Origin: Flaccisagitta enflata
Lineage: Eukaryota; Chaetognatha; Sagittoidea; Aphragmophora
DNA: 64,000 nucleotides
NCBI GenBank assembly: GCA_965153355.1
Contig: OZ231127.1
Location: 12,648,001-12,712,000, forward strand
Direction: 5' to 3'
Positions 44,092 through 55,797 of this stretch are shown in pieces. The translations under genes were made by a program, and so were the position numbers. How positions within the stretch are numbered: the first letter of the stretch is position 1; each line of letters opens with the position of its first letter. Below the pieces are notes generated by a model. That model did no database searches. It was not told the origin of the DNA and saw only the letters and a program-made list of their open reading frames with translations.

Positions 44092-46188
44092 AGTCGCGTG
44101 CACGCGACTCTACACCCCGCTTTGTCCGTCGGTCGGTTGGTCGGTCGGTCGGTTGGTCGGTCACACTTTACTTTTTTTATCACTTTTACTTCGTTAAGTC
44201 ATTTTTAATCATTCTAAGTCATTTTTAGTCATTCTAAGTCATTCTAAGTCATTCTAAGTCATTCTAAGTCATTCTAAGTCATTATAGTCAATATAGTCCT
44301 TATCATCATTTTAAGTCATTCTTAGTCATTCTAAGTCTTTCAAGTAATTTTAAGTCCTTCTAAGTCATTCTAAGTCATTCTAAGTCATTCTAAGTCATTC
44401 TAAGTCATTCTAAGTCATTGTAAGTCATTGTAAGTCATTGTAAGTCATTTTAGTCAATATAGTCCTTTTCATTATTTTAAGTCATTCTAAGTCATGTTAA
44501 GTCATTCTAAGTCATTCTAAGTCATTATTGCCATTCTATCCAATAAAGTCCTTTTACTTTTTACTTACACAATTATAGGTAATTATAGGTCATTATGCAA
44601 ATATAGGTAATTATAAGTAATCATAGGTCATTATGCAATTATAGGTAATCATAGGTCATTATAGGTAATTATAGGTAATCTCGGTCATTATAGGTAATTA
44701 TAGTTCATTATGTAACTATAGGTAATTATAGGTCATTATAGGTAACTATAGGCAATTATTGGTCATTATCCAATTATAGGTCTTTATTGGTAAACATAGG
44801 TCATCATGTAATTATAGGTAACTAAAGGTAATCATAGATAATTTTAGGTCATTATAGGTTATTATAGATCATTAAAGGTAATTATAGGTCAATATGTATT
44901 CATAGGTAATTATAGATAATCATAGGTCTTTATAGGTAATTATAGGTCATTATGCAGTTATAGGTAATTTTAGTTAATTGAAGGTAATTATAGGTAATCA
45001 TAGGTCATTATAGGTCATTATGCAATTATAGGTAATCATAGGTCATTATAGGTAATCATAGGTCATTATGTAATTACAGGTAATTATAGGTCAATATAGG
45101 TAATTATGGGTCATTATGCAATTATAGGTCATTATTGGTAATTTTAGGTCATTATGTAATCATAGGTAATTAAAGGTAATTATAGGTCATTGTGTAATTA
45201 TAGGTCATCATAGGAAATTAAAGGTAATTATAGGTAATTATAGGTCATTATAAAATTATAGGTAATTTTAGGTAATAAAAGGTCATTAAAGGTAATTTTA
45301 GGTCATTATGTTATTATAGGTAATTAAAATTGATTATAGGTGATCATAGGTCATTATAGGTAATTATAGGTCAATAAACAATTATAGGTAATCATAGGTC
45401 ATTATTCAATTATAGGTAATTAAAGCTAATCATAGGTAATTATAGGTAATTATAGGTATTGATAGGTCATTATGCAATTATAGGTAATTATAGGTAATCA
45501 TAGGTCATTATAGGTAATTATGGGTCATTATGTTATCATAGGTAATTATAGGTAATTATAGGTAATCATAGGTCATTATAGGTTATTATAAGTCAATATG
45601 TAATTAAAGGTAATTATAGGTAATCATAGGTAATTATAGGTCATTATGCAATTACAGGTGATAACAGGTAATCATAGGTTTTTATGGGTACTTATAGGTC
45701 ATTACATAATTAAATTATTGGTAATTAAATTATTGGTAATTATTGGTAATTATTGGTAATTAAATTATTGGTAATTATAGGTAATCATAGGTCATTATAG
45801 GTAATTATAGGTCAATAGATAATCATACATGATTACAGGTAATTATGTAATCATAGGTAATTACATTTATTTACAGGTAATTACTATTATTTTATAAGTA
45901 ATTTTAGGTCATTCTAGGTTTAGGTAATCATAGGTCACTATGGGTAATTATAGGTCATGTAATTATGAGTAAGTATGTGATTATAGGTAATTAAAGGTCA
46001 TTTTTTGTTGATATAGGTGATTATGTAATTCAAAGTAATTATAGCTAATTACAGGCAATTATAGTCATTATAGGTAATAATAGTCATTATTGTCATTACA
46101 GGAAATAATGTACTCAAATAATTAGGCGATTATGTAATTAAGTAATTATATAAGCCTCGCACGCGACTTATAGGTGTTGGCCTTGTTT
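44086..46188 (+). mobile_element. Expanded family A element carrying two minisatellites
   Basis: The head is TTTTTAGTCGCGTGCACGCG with a GTCGGTCGGTTGG core. The interior is first about 45 units of 'attctaagtc' (44,195-44,560), then about 1.5 kb of degenerate 10-12 bp units of 'aggtaattat' and 'aggtcattat' type. The tail is CTCGCACGCGACTTATAGGT, then GTTGGCCTTGTTT. At 2.1 kb it is roughly ten times the usual element length. Confidence 0.8.
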
Positions 46189-46290
46189 AAGCGTATTCTA
46201 TGTCACTGAATGGTAGAAAAGAATTTTTCTAATGTTTTTTTGAAAAAAATTGTTTGTCTGTCTGTCTGCCTGACATTTTTTGAAAATGTC

Positions 46291-46325
46291 GACGCACGCG
46301 ACTTAGGTCTAATGACCTTGTTTTT
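46291..46325 (+). mobile_element. Family A tail fragment
   Basis: GACGCACGCGACTTAGGTCT, then AATGACCTTGTTTTT, including the AGGTC..GACCT stem. The body is probably 46,189-46,290, which has GTCT repeats but no head. Confidence 0.6.
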
Positions 46326-46374
46326 CAAAATACTGGTCGTATGCACAAAGAATTCAAGTCTGCCTTGTTCAGAG

Positions 46375-46375
46375 T

Positions 46376-46458
<83 letters not shown>
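46375..46458. repeat. (GA)n microsatellite
   Basis: Pure GA dinucleotides, about 42 units. Frames on both strands here are artefacts. Confidence 0.95.
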
Positions 46459-46459
<1 letters not shown>

Positions 46460-47084
46460 ATCTCAAAAGACAGGCCGAGGGGATTAAGTGGCTCGCTATG
46501 TCCGTCGGTCTGTTGTCTGTTGCCATAGAAGTCATTTGCACATTCCATCAATAGTGAAACTGATCGCACAATGATGCACTTTTTATGCATCCTGAGATTT
46601 TTAGTTAGACATACGATCCGAATGGATAGCTCATCTTTTGGAGATGCGACTGAGTGTGAAATTAGAAGTGCCACAAATGCGGTGATCGACGGAGAGTAAT
46701 TTTGAGGCGCCAAAATGATTTTTGGCATTTGCCAAAAACGGACGAACTACAAATGACTCTCTTTTTTGGCTTTTGACATCTTCGAATTGAAGAGAGAAAA
46801 AAAACATCACTAGATCAAACATTCAAACAACGGCAATAACATGAAGGAGAATCAAAATCAGCAACCACAACAACAATTAACGACAACAACAACAACAGCA
46901 GAAACAACGACAACAAAAACAAAAACAATGACAGCAGAAACAACGACAACCGAAAGTCCGAAAATACCACAGAGAAAATAACTAAGTCGGAGAATACCCA
47001 ACAAAATCGAACTACAACAACAACAACACATCATCAATTTCATCATCATCATCATATATGTAAATGAAGTATATCTTCAAGAAC
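46459..47084. other. Spacer with a CAA-rich tract
   Basis: 46,860-47,030 is a degenerate CAACAA/CAAAAA repeat and 47,037-47,056 is (CAT)n. No gene is recognised. Confidence 0.5.
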
Positions 47085-47224
47085 TTTTTAGTCACGACAC
47101 GTGACTCTACACCTTGCCGTGTCGGTCCGTCCGTCCGTCCGTCACATTTCTGAATTGCGAGCGGTTTTTGCATTACTGCTCCTGCCCAACCATGACTGTC
47201 CTGCCGCGTTTCCGGCCTTGATTT
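47085..47224 (+). mobile_element. Family A element, short form
   Basis: The head is TTTTTAGTCACGACACGTGA, in which both arms read GTCACG/CGTGAC: another paired change. The core is GGTCCGTCCGTCC. The tail arm is decayed (CTGCCGCGTTTCCGGCCTTG). Confidence 0.65.
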
Positions 47225-47227
47225 CAG

Positions 47228-47491
47228 TGCGTCCTCTTACATCTGTAAGCGGTCATGTCTGCCCGTTGATTGGTTGGTTGGTAAGTAGGTTGATTGGTTA
47301 GTTGGTTGGTTGGTCGGTCTGTCCTTCGCGCGGACATAAAAATTTCGCAAGACGGATGGTTCTGTCTTTCTTCTCGCTGTTACCTCCCATTTTCATTTTC
47401 AAACAGCCGTTCTATCATTCAATTTCATTCATTCATCCATTCGAAACGTTCATTCATACGAAACGTTGATTCATTCGAAGCGCTCATTCAT
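47228..47491. repeat. Family B head fragment and CATT-rich tract
   Basis: 'tgcgtcctcttacatctgtaagcgg' resembles a B head. A GGTT/GGTC core follows to 47,330, then a degenerate 'cgaaacgttcattcat' repeat at 47,410-47,490. Confidence 0.45.
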
Positions 47492-47740
47492 AAACTAGCC
47501 CGGCCGGGCAACTATGCATCCGGACTGTCTCTCTGCTTGTAATACTTGTATTGAACATGCGACATATAAAGAGAGATAGATGGACGAACTGACTGATGAA
47601 ATGGCACTCAAAACAGTGTAGGAGCTCACCGTGGTTGAAAACAGCCGAGAAACGCGTTTTTTGCACAGGCTTCACGGATGGACCGACGGACGAACAGACC
47701 TTCTTATAGAGATGCGTTCCTGACGGACGCATACTAAAAA
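47492..47740 (-). mobile_element. Family B element (minus)
   Basis: On the minus strand the head is TTTTTAGTATGCGTCCGTCA with ACGCATCTCTATAAGAAGG following. The tail is CCGGATGCATAGTTGCCCGG, whose GCCCGGCCGGGC palindrome precedes TAGTTT. The internal 'aaacgcgtttctcggctgtttt' matches the B copy at 43,805. Confidence 0.7.
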
Positions 47741-48275
47741 CTCTTAAAGAGACGGACCTATCTAAAAACGTTCATTCAATCATTCATTCTTAATCAGCGA
47801 TGCGCACATATCGACCTTAACTTGGCCCTGTTATTCAATAAAAGAATGAAGGGATGTCATCATATTCACGGTTGTTAGACCCAGGAGGATGTGTTAGGCC
47901 CTGTTAGGGTTTGATCAAACTCAATTGAGAAAATGAAATCATTGCGTGGACCCAATTAGCGGTCAAATTTATCCAGACCTGAGACTCAGAAGAGTGGACG
48001 GACAGGCGAAGGGGCAGATGATCAAACGAACAGGCTAGGCAAACGAATGGATTGACGTTGTTGGATATCCAGTCGCGAATAAGACAAAGCCTTATATTAA
48101 ATCGCGTGCAGTGATGTATATTTTATAAGTCACTCTTGATTATTGGACCGGAGCAGTGATGCAAAGATTTGACGAGACCGAAAAATCAACGTGTTACAGA
48201 CGGATCAAAAATTCACGTGCACGGCATGGTCATTTTTTCGCGGTTGCAGATGACGGTGAAAAATCGATATCAATG
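47741..48275. other. Spacer, no gene
   Basis: Holds a short A-like fragment (taaatcgcgtgcagtgatg, 48,099) and otherwise unique sequence. Confidence 0.45.
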
Positions 48276-48462
48276 GTTTTTAGTCGCGTGCTACGCGACC
48301 CTACACCCCGCTTTGTCGGTCCATCCGTCCGTCACTTTTTTTGTTTTTTTTGGGGGGGGTTTTTGGCATCACTGCTCCTGCCCAAATGATCTGGTAACCT
48401 CAATTACGTCCCCTGCCCACCCGCACGCGACTGGGGTAGTCGTGTATCCGGCCTTGTTTTTT
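48276..48462 (+). mobile_element. Family A element, short form
   Basis: The head is TTTTTAGTCGCGTGCTACGC. The core is GGTCCATCCGTCC. The tail is CCGCACGCGACTGGGGTAGT, then CGTGTATCCGGCCTTGTTTT. Confidence 0.85.
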
Positions 48463-48829
48463 CTAAAGAGAGAAATTCCCTTTTCGACGTGACTCTCCCC
48501 AGACGTTCCATATCAATATCAATTTCATTGTCATTTCTAAAATCTTTCCGTTTTCTTTCTCTCTCTCTCCTCTCCCAAACGCTTTGATATCTCGCGAAAG
48601 AATAAAATCCGCCAAAAGAATTCTTGTTTGCTTTAGCCAGTCTCTGTTCTCCCACTCGCTGCTTCCAGAATTCTTACCTTCTTTACTGTCTTTTAAATCT
48701 TTTGTGCTACCTGTCTGTCTGGTTCTCTTTCCGTCTATTTCTCTTCTCGTCTGTCTCTCTTTCCAACTGTCTTTCTGTTTCTCTATCGTCTCCCCCGAGT
48801 TCCGACTCGTGTTTCTTTCATTTTTCTTC

Positions 48830-48881
48830 TTTCTTTCGTTCTTTCTTTCTTTCTTTCTTTCTCTTTTTTTTTCTCTTCATT

Positions 48882-48948
<67 letters not shown>

Positions 48949-49260
48949 CTCTTTCTTCTTTCTTTTTTCTTTTTTTTCTTTCTCTTCTTCCTTCCTTCCT
49001 TCCTTCCTTCCTTCCTTCCTTCCTTCCTTCCTTCCTTCCTTCCTTCCTTCCTTTCTTTCTCTCTTTCTTGCTAAGCTTTCTTCCTTTCTTTCTTCCTTTC
49101 TTTCTTTCCTTTTTTTTTTTTCTTTCTTTCTTTTTCTTTCTTTCTTTTTTTCTTTCTTTCTCTCGTTCTTTTTTCTTCAATTCTTTCTTTTTTTTTCTTT
49201 TTTTCTCCCTTTCATTTTTATTCTTTTTTCTTTCTTTCTTTCTCTCAGTTTGTCTTTCTC
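48830..49260. repeat. (TTTC)n and (CTTC)n tract
   Basis: Long tetranucleotide runs with a pure CTTC block at about 48,985-49,055. The open frames encoding (SFLL)n or (KERK)n are artefacts. Confidence 0.95.
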
Positions 49261-49399
49261 CTAACCTATTCTTTTTTAAGTCAATTAAAAAGAAAGAGTA
49301 TTTTCAATGGAAAAAAATTGCCATGGTTGAAGAATGAAGAGTTAGGTAATCAAATTAAATAACGAGTCAAGCATGAATCTCGACGGTAATTTGCATGAT

Positions 49400-50720
49400 T
49401 ACAGACTGATCGACGGGCGTTGTCCTTTCGTTCGTTTCAACACGGTCCAAATGACTAAAGATGTATTCACCATCCGTTTAAACTACCGCCAGGTGGCTTT
49501 TAGTATCACTCTGAATTTTTTGCTTGTTTATCGTTATACTCAGGATGGACTTTCTAAACTAGGATCCAGCTTCAAAGAAATCTTTCTTATGGCGCTTTTT
49601 GAAAAAAATCCAAAATTGATAATTCTTCATCCTATATTGCACCCAGATTTTAGAGGGTTGTTAGAAAACCTTTTTAGATAGCATATTAGAATTTCCTTTC
49701 AATTAATTGGTCGCACTATATATATTCTAAAAAAAGATCACATTTTCAGTTTTTAAGTCATTGTTGTTTTTTTTTTTTTTTTTTTTGCAACGGTGGCTGA
49801 AAAACTAAAAATCCTATTGCTTCTTTAAAATATATGGTGCGACCTATCAAACGAAAGGAAATTTCATAAGGAATTCAAATATGCTAACTAACAAGATCTT
49901 CTAACAAATAACAAACCTAAAAATGCTGGTTGCAAAAAAGGGTAAAAAAATCAACTTGGATTATTGTCAAAAGGCGCCACAAGAAAGATTTTTTTGAAGC
50001 TGGATTCTTATGACAGCGTGCCCACGAAGCCAACATTTAGGGTATCAAAACGGGTCAAAATAGAACATATACATGAGTGAAAATAGAAAAACAAGTGAAT
50101 AAAAATGATTAAGATAAGACTTGCATGATATTTGAAAGCAAAATTTGCATCCATTTAGCAAGAGACTCAGATTTAGCTTGAATTACTGAAGAAGATTTAC
50201 TGAAAATTTCTACAAATTTCTTTTTTGTCACTGACAAGGGGTTGGTCGAAATTATAAGTTTGCATGGAAAACTAAAAAATGAAAAAACAAAGAACATAGT
50301 TCTCTTCCCAAATCGTTTTTAGAGAGAACTATGTTTTTGAAAATGCAAAATTCTTCTGGGTGTGGCTTTCTTATAATTTCGACCTGAGAAAATAGAAAAA
50401 AATGTCAACAGAATTTCACTAAAAATCTTCATTTTCTTGCCATTTTCCGTGAGAATTGTTTATCAAAAGGCGATTTGAAGCGTAAAATATGGAACAGACG
50501 TACATATCAAGTGTATCCAGTGACAACTTGAGCAATGATAACATTTGTGGATGGATAATTAGTCCATTATTGATGCAAAATTGGGGTGAAGCGCTTCATT
50601 TTTTTCTGGCAGATTTCACGTCTTATCCAGAAGGTCCATGCTGAATGCAAACAAGCGGAAAATCCAGAGTGATACTAAAAACCACCTGGCGGTAGTTTGA
50701 AGGGATGGCGCATTGCTCAT
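49400..50720. repeat. Cluster of overlapping inverted repeats
   Basis: Three dyads can be matched by eye. An outer pair: 'aaactaccgccaggtggctttt' near 49,480 with its complement near 50,690. A second centred near the poly-T at 49,780: 'tccagcttcaaagaaatctttctt' with 49,985-50,012. A third centred near 50,314: 'aacatagttctct' with 'agagagaactatgtt', extending to about 50,170 and 50,450. This looks like fold-back elements nested in each other. The 102-codon frame at 49,373-49,681 lies in one arm and is not a gene. Confidence 0.6.
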
Positions 50721-51960
50721 TAGTGACAGAGTCTATGTTCTTATTCTGGGGATCACACAAAGCATAACATAGCATAGAGTATGACTTAGATATCTATTAC
50801 ATGGCATACATAGGGGGAGATTGGAATGACATCCAAATATTACTAGGCTTGCAATTCATCGTATTAACACTTCGTTTAAAAAATCTTTTTTTCGCCTCAA
50901 AAATGGATTATCTTGTCTGGCCTGAACCGCAACCCACCCTTTCGAGGTGTGCCCCGTATCCGTAATATCCCTCAATTCCCTCGTAGTACGAGGCCTACGT
51001 AGTACGTAGGCCTCGTACATCTGAATAGGACCGGACTCACTACAATGCACCGAACGCGCGGCGAACGCCGTTGGACAGGGCCGGAAGTAAAATGCCAAAT
51101 TCTAACGTCGATGAACCAACCGACGGCCCAGCGCAGCGTTGGAAAATGAAGACATTCGCGACGCGAAGCGCAAGAAATTTCATGGAATTAGCAGCAATGA
51201 TCGTCGTTATGTTTTCTCGTCCTTTAATTACTATTATCAATCAGCAGATCTTTTTTTTTTTAATTCATAAGATCGTCATTTTTCAGGCGAAGGTAACGTG
51301 AATTACGAAATATACCTACCGGCGTCTTTGATCATAATGCGTACATGATGATGTAATCACCGTTTCCAAGTCTTTTTTGATTCGTGCTCACTAGGACACT
51401 ACATTGACTACAGGACAACAGGCAAAATTTCAGGGAGCAGCACTAAGAGTTGTCTTTAGCAGTCTATGCTGGGTGATGCCAAGTCCCTAACTGACGTCAG
51501 TGCAGTAGGCGTCAATATATCCTTCTTTCCAATGTTTTCCCACGTGTTTCACCAAGGCCAGAAATTGTAAGCTGCAGCATCTATTCGTCATTTGGAAAAA
51601 AGTCGAAGAATACCGTCGGCTTTTTGAGACCTACGGCAGAATTGGATTTTCCCTTTTTCTTATGAGGAGTTTAAGAAAGTTGATCTGCTTTTCAAGCTGA
51701 ACGCCACTACGTATGAAATTAATAGCTAAGAAAGAGCTAATTCTCCTCTTTCAGATGAGACCAAGCAGAATTCTGTACAATCAATAATTTTGGAGCTATG
51801 ATTTTTCAAATCTTTTTTATTTTTTCCTTTTTTTCTCAAAGATGAATATTTTTTATTGATCCTAATTTTGGGCCCTATGTAACATGAAAAAAAAGTCAAA
51901 ATGACACTAGCATTCAAATCACTTGCATTTTACCATGCTTGCCCATACTCTGTCTGCGCC
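50721..51960. other. Spacer with a GC-rich patch of unknown nature
   Basis: 50,940-51,200 is GC-rich and CpG-rich compared with its surroundings, like the small exons of gene 1. I could not find a frame bounded by convincing splice sites on either strand. A palindromic 'gtacgaggcctacgtagtacgtaggcctcgtac' lies at 50,985-51,017. It could be an exon or promoter of an unidentified gene. Confidence 0.35.
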
Positions 51961-51966
51961 TGTCTG

Positions 51967-52545
<579 letters not shown>

Positions 52546-52887
52546 CCAGCATTTACGACTTTTTTCCTACGGCGATTAGTCGCCTTTATTGTAAATGTAA
52601 ATGGAGAGGAATGCGTTATTAAAAGAATAAAGAATAAATAAAAACCGGTTTTATACTTAAATTGAGTAGGCAAATCGGTTAAAAGCCATATTTGTCTGGA
52701 GATCACTGCCAATTTTTTTATTGCTCGAGTTTTTCCTTTCTTTTTTTTAATAATAATAATATAACTCGAGGTGAGAAGGGGCGTAAGTTTTCAATAGTAA
52801 ACTAAAGCTCGAAACTCAATTAAATCCTCCCATGACAATCGGCAGGCATTGGACGAGGTGATGGTTGAGCCTTTTTTTTCAACATAA

Positions 52888-53050
52888 TTTTTAGTCGCGT
52901 GCTACGCGACTCTACACCCCGGCTTTGTCGGTCCGTCGGTCCGTCACACTTAACTTTTTAGTGTTTTTTTTTACGGTGAGAAAGTAACCTCAAATACAGT
53001 CCCTGCCCACCTGCACGCGACTGGGTTAGCCGTGTATTTGGCCTTGTTTT
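52888..53050 (+). mobile_element. Family A element, short form
   Basis: The head is TTTTTAGTCGCGTGCTACGC. The core is GGTCCGTCGGTCC. The tail is CTGCACGCGACTGGGTTAGC, then CGTGTATTTGGCCTTGTTTT. Confidence 0.85.
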
Positions 53051-53663
53051 CAGACATGTTTTGTTTATCTCATTAGGCGAAAATTCACAGTGTCGGCCCA
53101 AGCGTTTGTCAGTTCATTGGGCCATCCATTCGGGTGTGTCAATATCGACTTTACATTCTTTGCCTTGTATAGTGGGGCATTCCAATTATTTTTAAATGCT
53201 GCTAACAGGGTGTCCAATAAATTTGACAAAATCTTAAGGATAGCATCAAAAAGTTATTCTATTTTGATTGTTTTCATCTAAATAATTGTCAACCATAATG
53301 GTTAGTTAATTTTGAATACTTATCATCCAACAGGCAGCAAAAATCCATAAGAATAGGTCAATAGACTATACAAGGCAGGAAAGGTCCATTTGAAGTTGTC
53401 ACATAAAAATTAGCTTTGATGAACAAAAGACAACTGATCATTCATTTCAAGTTATTTTAGCTAAATTCTTTAAATGCCTTGAGCCAATTTTGAGTGAAAA
53501 GGATTGTCCTGCTTTAATGATGTTTACCAACCTATTTATTGACCACATTTGGGTTCTTAACTTGATGCTGAAGAGGTCTCTAGACCTCTTCAGCATCAGT
53601 TTTGAGAGACAGTCCACGTCCTTAGAAATTTTGCATTCAAAAAGAGATTCCTTCTTTTATGTA
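53051..53663. other. Spacer, no gene
   Basis: Frames at 53,090-53,281 and 53,490-53,732 are short and lack splice or start context. A perfect hairpin 'gctgaagaggtctctagacctcttcagc' lies at 53,567-53,594. Confidence 0.45.
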
Positions 53664-54100
53664 CAGTACGATGGGAGCAATGAGGACTTCAGATGGAGGG
53701 TCATTTCCTGCTGCACTATTTTCATGAAGTAGCTTGAACTATGGTTTTTCTGAAAGCTGATGGGCAAGAGCATTGAGTGAATATAGTTTCATACCTCTAG
53801 CTGTAACTGTTGACCAAAAAGAAAAAAGTGCAGCACCTCTCTGGATTTGAACCTGTGACTCTGAAGAGAAGAATTTGCTTTCCTCAAGTTCAGAACTCTA
53901 CCAACAGAGCTATTGCGCCACATGCAATTAAAAAAAATCTATTGTCAGTTTTGTATTGAATCAGTTGGTGTGGAATTTTACATTCACTCAATACCTTAAA
54001 CCATCAGCATTCAGAAAAACTAAAACTTTAAGTTCTTCCTTCAAACAGTAAAAATACAGAGGGCCCTCTTTGTACTGCTCTTATTGCTCCCACCGTACTG
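53664..54100. mobile_element. TA-flanked MITE carrying a tRNA-like sequence
   Basis: The ends are CAGTACGATGGGAGCAATGA at the left and the complement of CAGTACGGTGGGAGCAATAA at the right, with TA outside both (53,662-53,663; 54,101-54,102). Further complementarity lies inside ('gaactatggtttttctgaaagctgatgg' with 'ccatcagcattcagaaaaactaaaactttaagttc'). The 437-bp element has a tRNA-like sequence in its centre. It has the same terminal family as 42,542-43,444. Confidence 0.8.
53829..53922 (-). tRNA. tRNA-like sequence, probably a pseudogene
   Basis: On the minus strand there is a near-perfect A box, TAGCTCTGTTGGTAGAG (53,896-53,912), and a perfect B box, GGTTCAAATCC (53,843-53,853), with a T-run 3' of it. 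A 5-bp anticodon stem CTGAA/TTCAG can form. It encloses CT-TGA-G plus about 17 extra bases, so an intron-bearing tRNA-Ser(TGA)-like reading is possible. The acceptor stem pairs poorly and the T stem has two mismatches. No clear serine-type long variable arm is seen. A tRNA-derived cargo or pseudogene is more likely than a working tRNA. Confidence 0.45.
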
Positions 54101-54102
54101 TA

Positions 54103-54865
54103 GCAACATCTCATGTTTTTCATGCATTCTTTTTAAAACGAATCAGTTGTTTGACTAAGTATGCCAGGACCTGACCGCTTTGAGATGAATACCATTGATC
54201 AAATAACTAATGTTTTTACCTAATTAATTTGTTACCTAATTTTTGCATGCATAAGACTTTTGGTTAATTATCCCCAATTAGCAACGTATATGATTTGTCA
54301 AATTTAGCACCTGCACCGGGACGTATGCTCCACTCCAGTGCCGCAGCATAATCGAAGGGGCGTAGTGGGGGAGCCTTGCTCCTCCAAGTGCCTAGGACCT
54401 CGCATATGATTGATCCGGCTCTGCGCGTAGATGTCACAGTGCTTCATTGTCAAGTGTAACAATGAAAGTTGAGGTAGAGAAAATCGATGTAATTGCGATC
54501 TGGCTCTTGGCAAGCCCGCTCACCCAAAATGGAGGGACTAATTACAAAGCCCTGACCGTTCTTTCTCCAAAAATAGTATCTTTTGTTTTTTAGCAGCCCT
54601 TTTATATCCCAATTTGCATAATGCTGTGAGAGATACTGTCAGGCTTCAGTTCGCTCATAACACCATAAACATCGTTCTGTACATCATCTAGGCCATTTAT
54701 CTGTGTAGCAAGCAACACCTTTAACGTTTATGTCTTTGTTTTGTAGATGATTTTTGCTTAATAGGAGATTTTTAATGGCTATTGTTAGTCTCTTTAACGG
54801 CGAAAGAGCATGGGCAAATTCACTTTCCCAAATGTTAAACTCTGTGGGATACTTTGAATGCAAAA
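54103..54865. other. Spacer, no gene
   Basis: Contains a GC-rich patch (54,300-54,440) ending 'gattgatccggctctgcgcg', loosely like the end of element I. Nothing else is recognised. Confidence 0.45.
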
Positions 54866-55016
54866 AAAAGGCCGGATACACGGCCACCAGTTGCGGACAG
54901 GTAGGCAGGGGCAGAAATGCGCTTTTTCCCACTTTTCAACTCAAGCGTGACCGACCAACCAACTTACGGACGGACAAAGCCTCTTATAGGATTGCGTGTC
55001 CGCAACTAAAAAACGA
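54866..55016 (-). mobile_element. Small rolling-circle-like element, family C (minus)
   Basis: On the minus strand the head is TTTTTTAGTTGCGGACACGC, then 'aatcctataagaggctttgtccgtccgt'. The tail is CTGTCCGCAACTGGTGGCCG, then TGTATCCGGCCTTTTTTT. Confidence 0.8.
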
Positions 55017-55294
55017 GATGAATGAATTTTTAGAAAAAGAAAACGGTCATCTTTATGATTTTTTTCACTCCATACTATGGCTTAAACGGGATGGATACAT
55101 TGCAAACGCGTTATTTGAAGCGGCCAAACGCAGGATGATAACCACACCTTGATTCGTTAACAAACAAGCCTCGAACGTGACAAATGACGGCCCGGGACCA
55201 AACTTGAAACAATCCTCCGCGCCTGAGACTTTCTGACACAAAGCGCTTTTGTTTGATGTACAACACTCCTTTCGTTAGCTTATTGATTAACCAG

Positions 55295-55420
55295 TTTTTA
55301 GGTGCGACACATTACCTCTATAAATGGCTTTGTCCATCAGTTGGTTGGTCTGTCTGTCGGGTAACGCATTCGTTCGACGATCCACACGTCGCACCATATT
55401 GGCCTACTTATCCTTGTTAT
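55295..55420 (+). mobile_element. Small rolling-circle-like element, family D
   Basis: The head is TTTTTAGGTGCGACACATTACC. The interior shares 'aacgcattcgttcgacgatcc' with the copy at 3403. The tail is CACGTCGCACCATATTGGCC, then TACTTATCCTTGTTA, with a decayed terminal stem. Confidence 0.75.
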
Positions 55421-55485
55421 AATGGAACAGAGGCGAAAACTTCATCCCACCTACGCGTCCGACATAGACTGATGGACTGTCAAGA

Positions 55486-55797
55486 GTGTCAAGACCGATG
55501 ATGAGCCTGCGGCTATTGGCTCCATTAGCTTTTTCCGCCCCGAAATCTGGCATTCCGCTGGCGTTGCAACTCTCGCTCGCGCTCCTGCTTCTCGTCAGCG
55601 CATTTCTTCCGAGGCCTACCTCGTCCCCGTGCCTCCATATTAAATTGTTAGAAGCTCTACAAGATAAGCCGACTAAGCTAATTAAAGCTACAAAACCTTT
55701 ACCCTCTCAATATACACATGGACGCGAAGAAGGTGATAAGGCGCCAAAAGCCAAAGAAGTTAAAGCAACCCCCCAACAGCGCATGGGTGACTTGTAA
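55486..55797 (+). CDS. Weak candidate: small secreted-type protein or exon
   Basis: A frame of 103 codons with raised GC. The N-terminal third is hydrophobic (ALQLSLALLLLVSAFLP), like a signal peptide, and is followed by a basic, Lys/Pro-rich part (TKLIKATKPLPSQY; KAPKAKEVKA). No repeat accounts for the frame. The start codon has no special context, no splice sites support it and no family is recognised. It could equally be a chance frame. Confidence 0.25.
   Translation: MSRPMMSLRLLAPLAFSAPKSGIPLALQLSLALLLLVSAFLPRPTSSPCLHIKLLEALQDKPTKLIKATKPLPSQYTHGREEGDKAPKAKEVKATPQQRMGDL

Noticed and set aside
43981-46188. Autonomous helicase/Rep gene within the expanded A element
   Set aside because: The interior is only minisatellite; no frame has helicase or Rep motifs. 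All elements seen here are non-autonomous.
48584-49337. Long Phe/Leu/Ser-rich plus-strand frames and a Lys/Glu-rich minus frame
   Set aside because: TTTC and CTTC tetranucleotide tract, no gene.
49373-49681. 102-codon plus-strand frame
   Set aside because: Lies in an arm of a fold-back repeat cluster; no splice or domain support.
51480-51500. CRE-like TGACGTCA palindrome
   Set aside because: An 8-bp motif with no nearby gene start; chance occurrence is likely.
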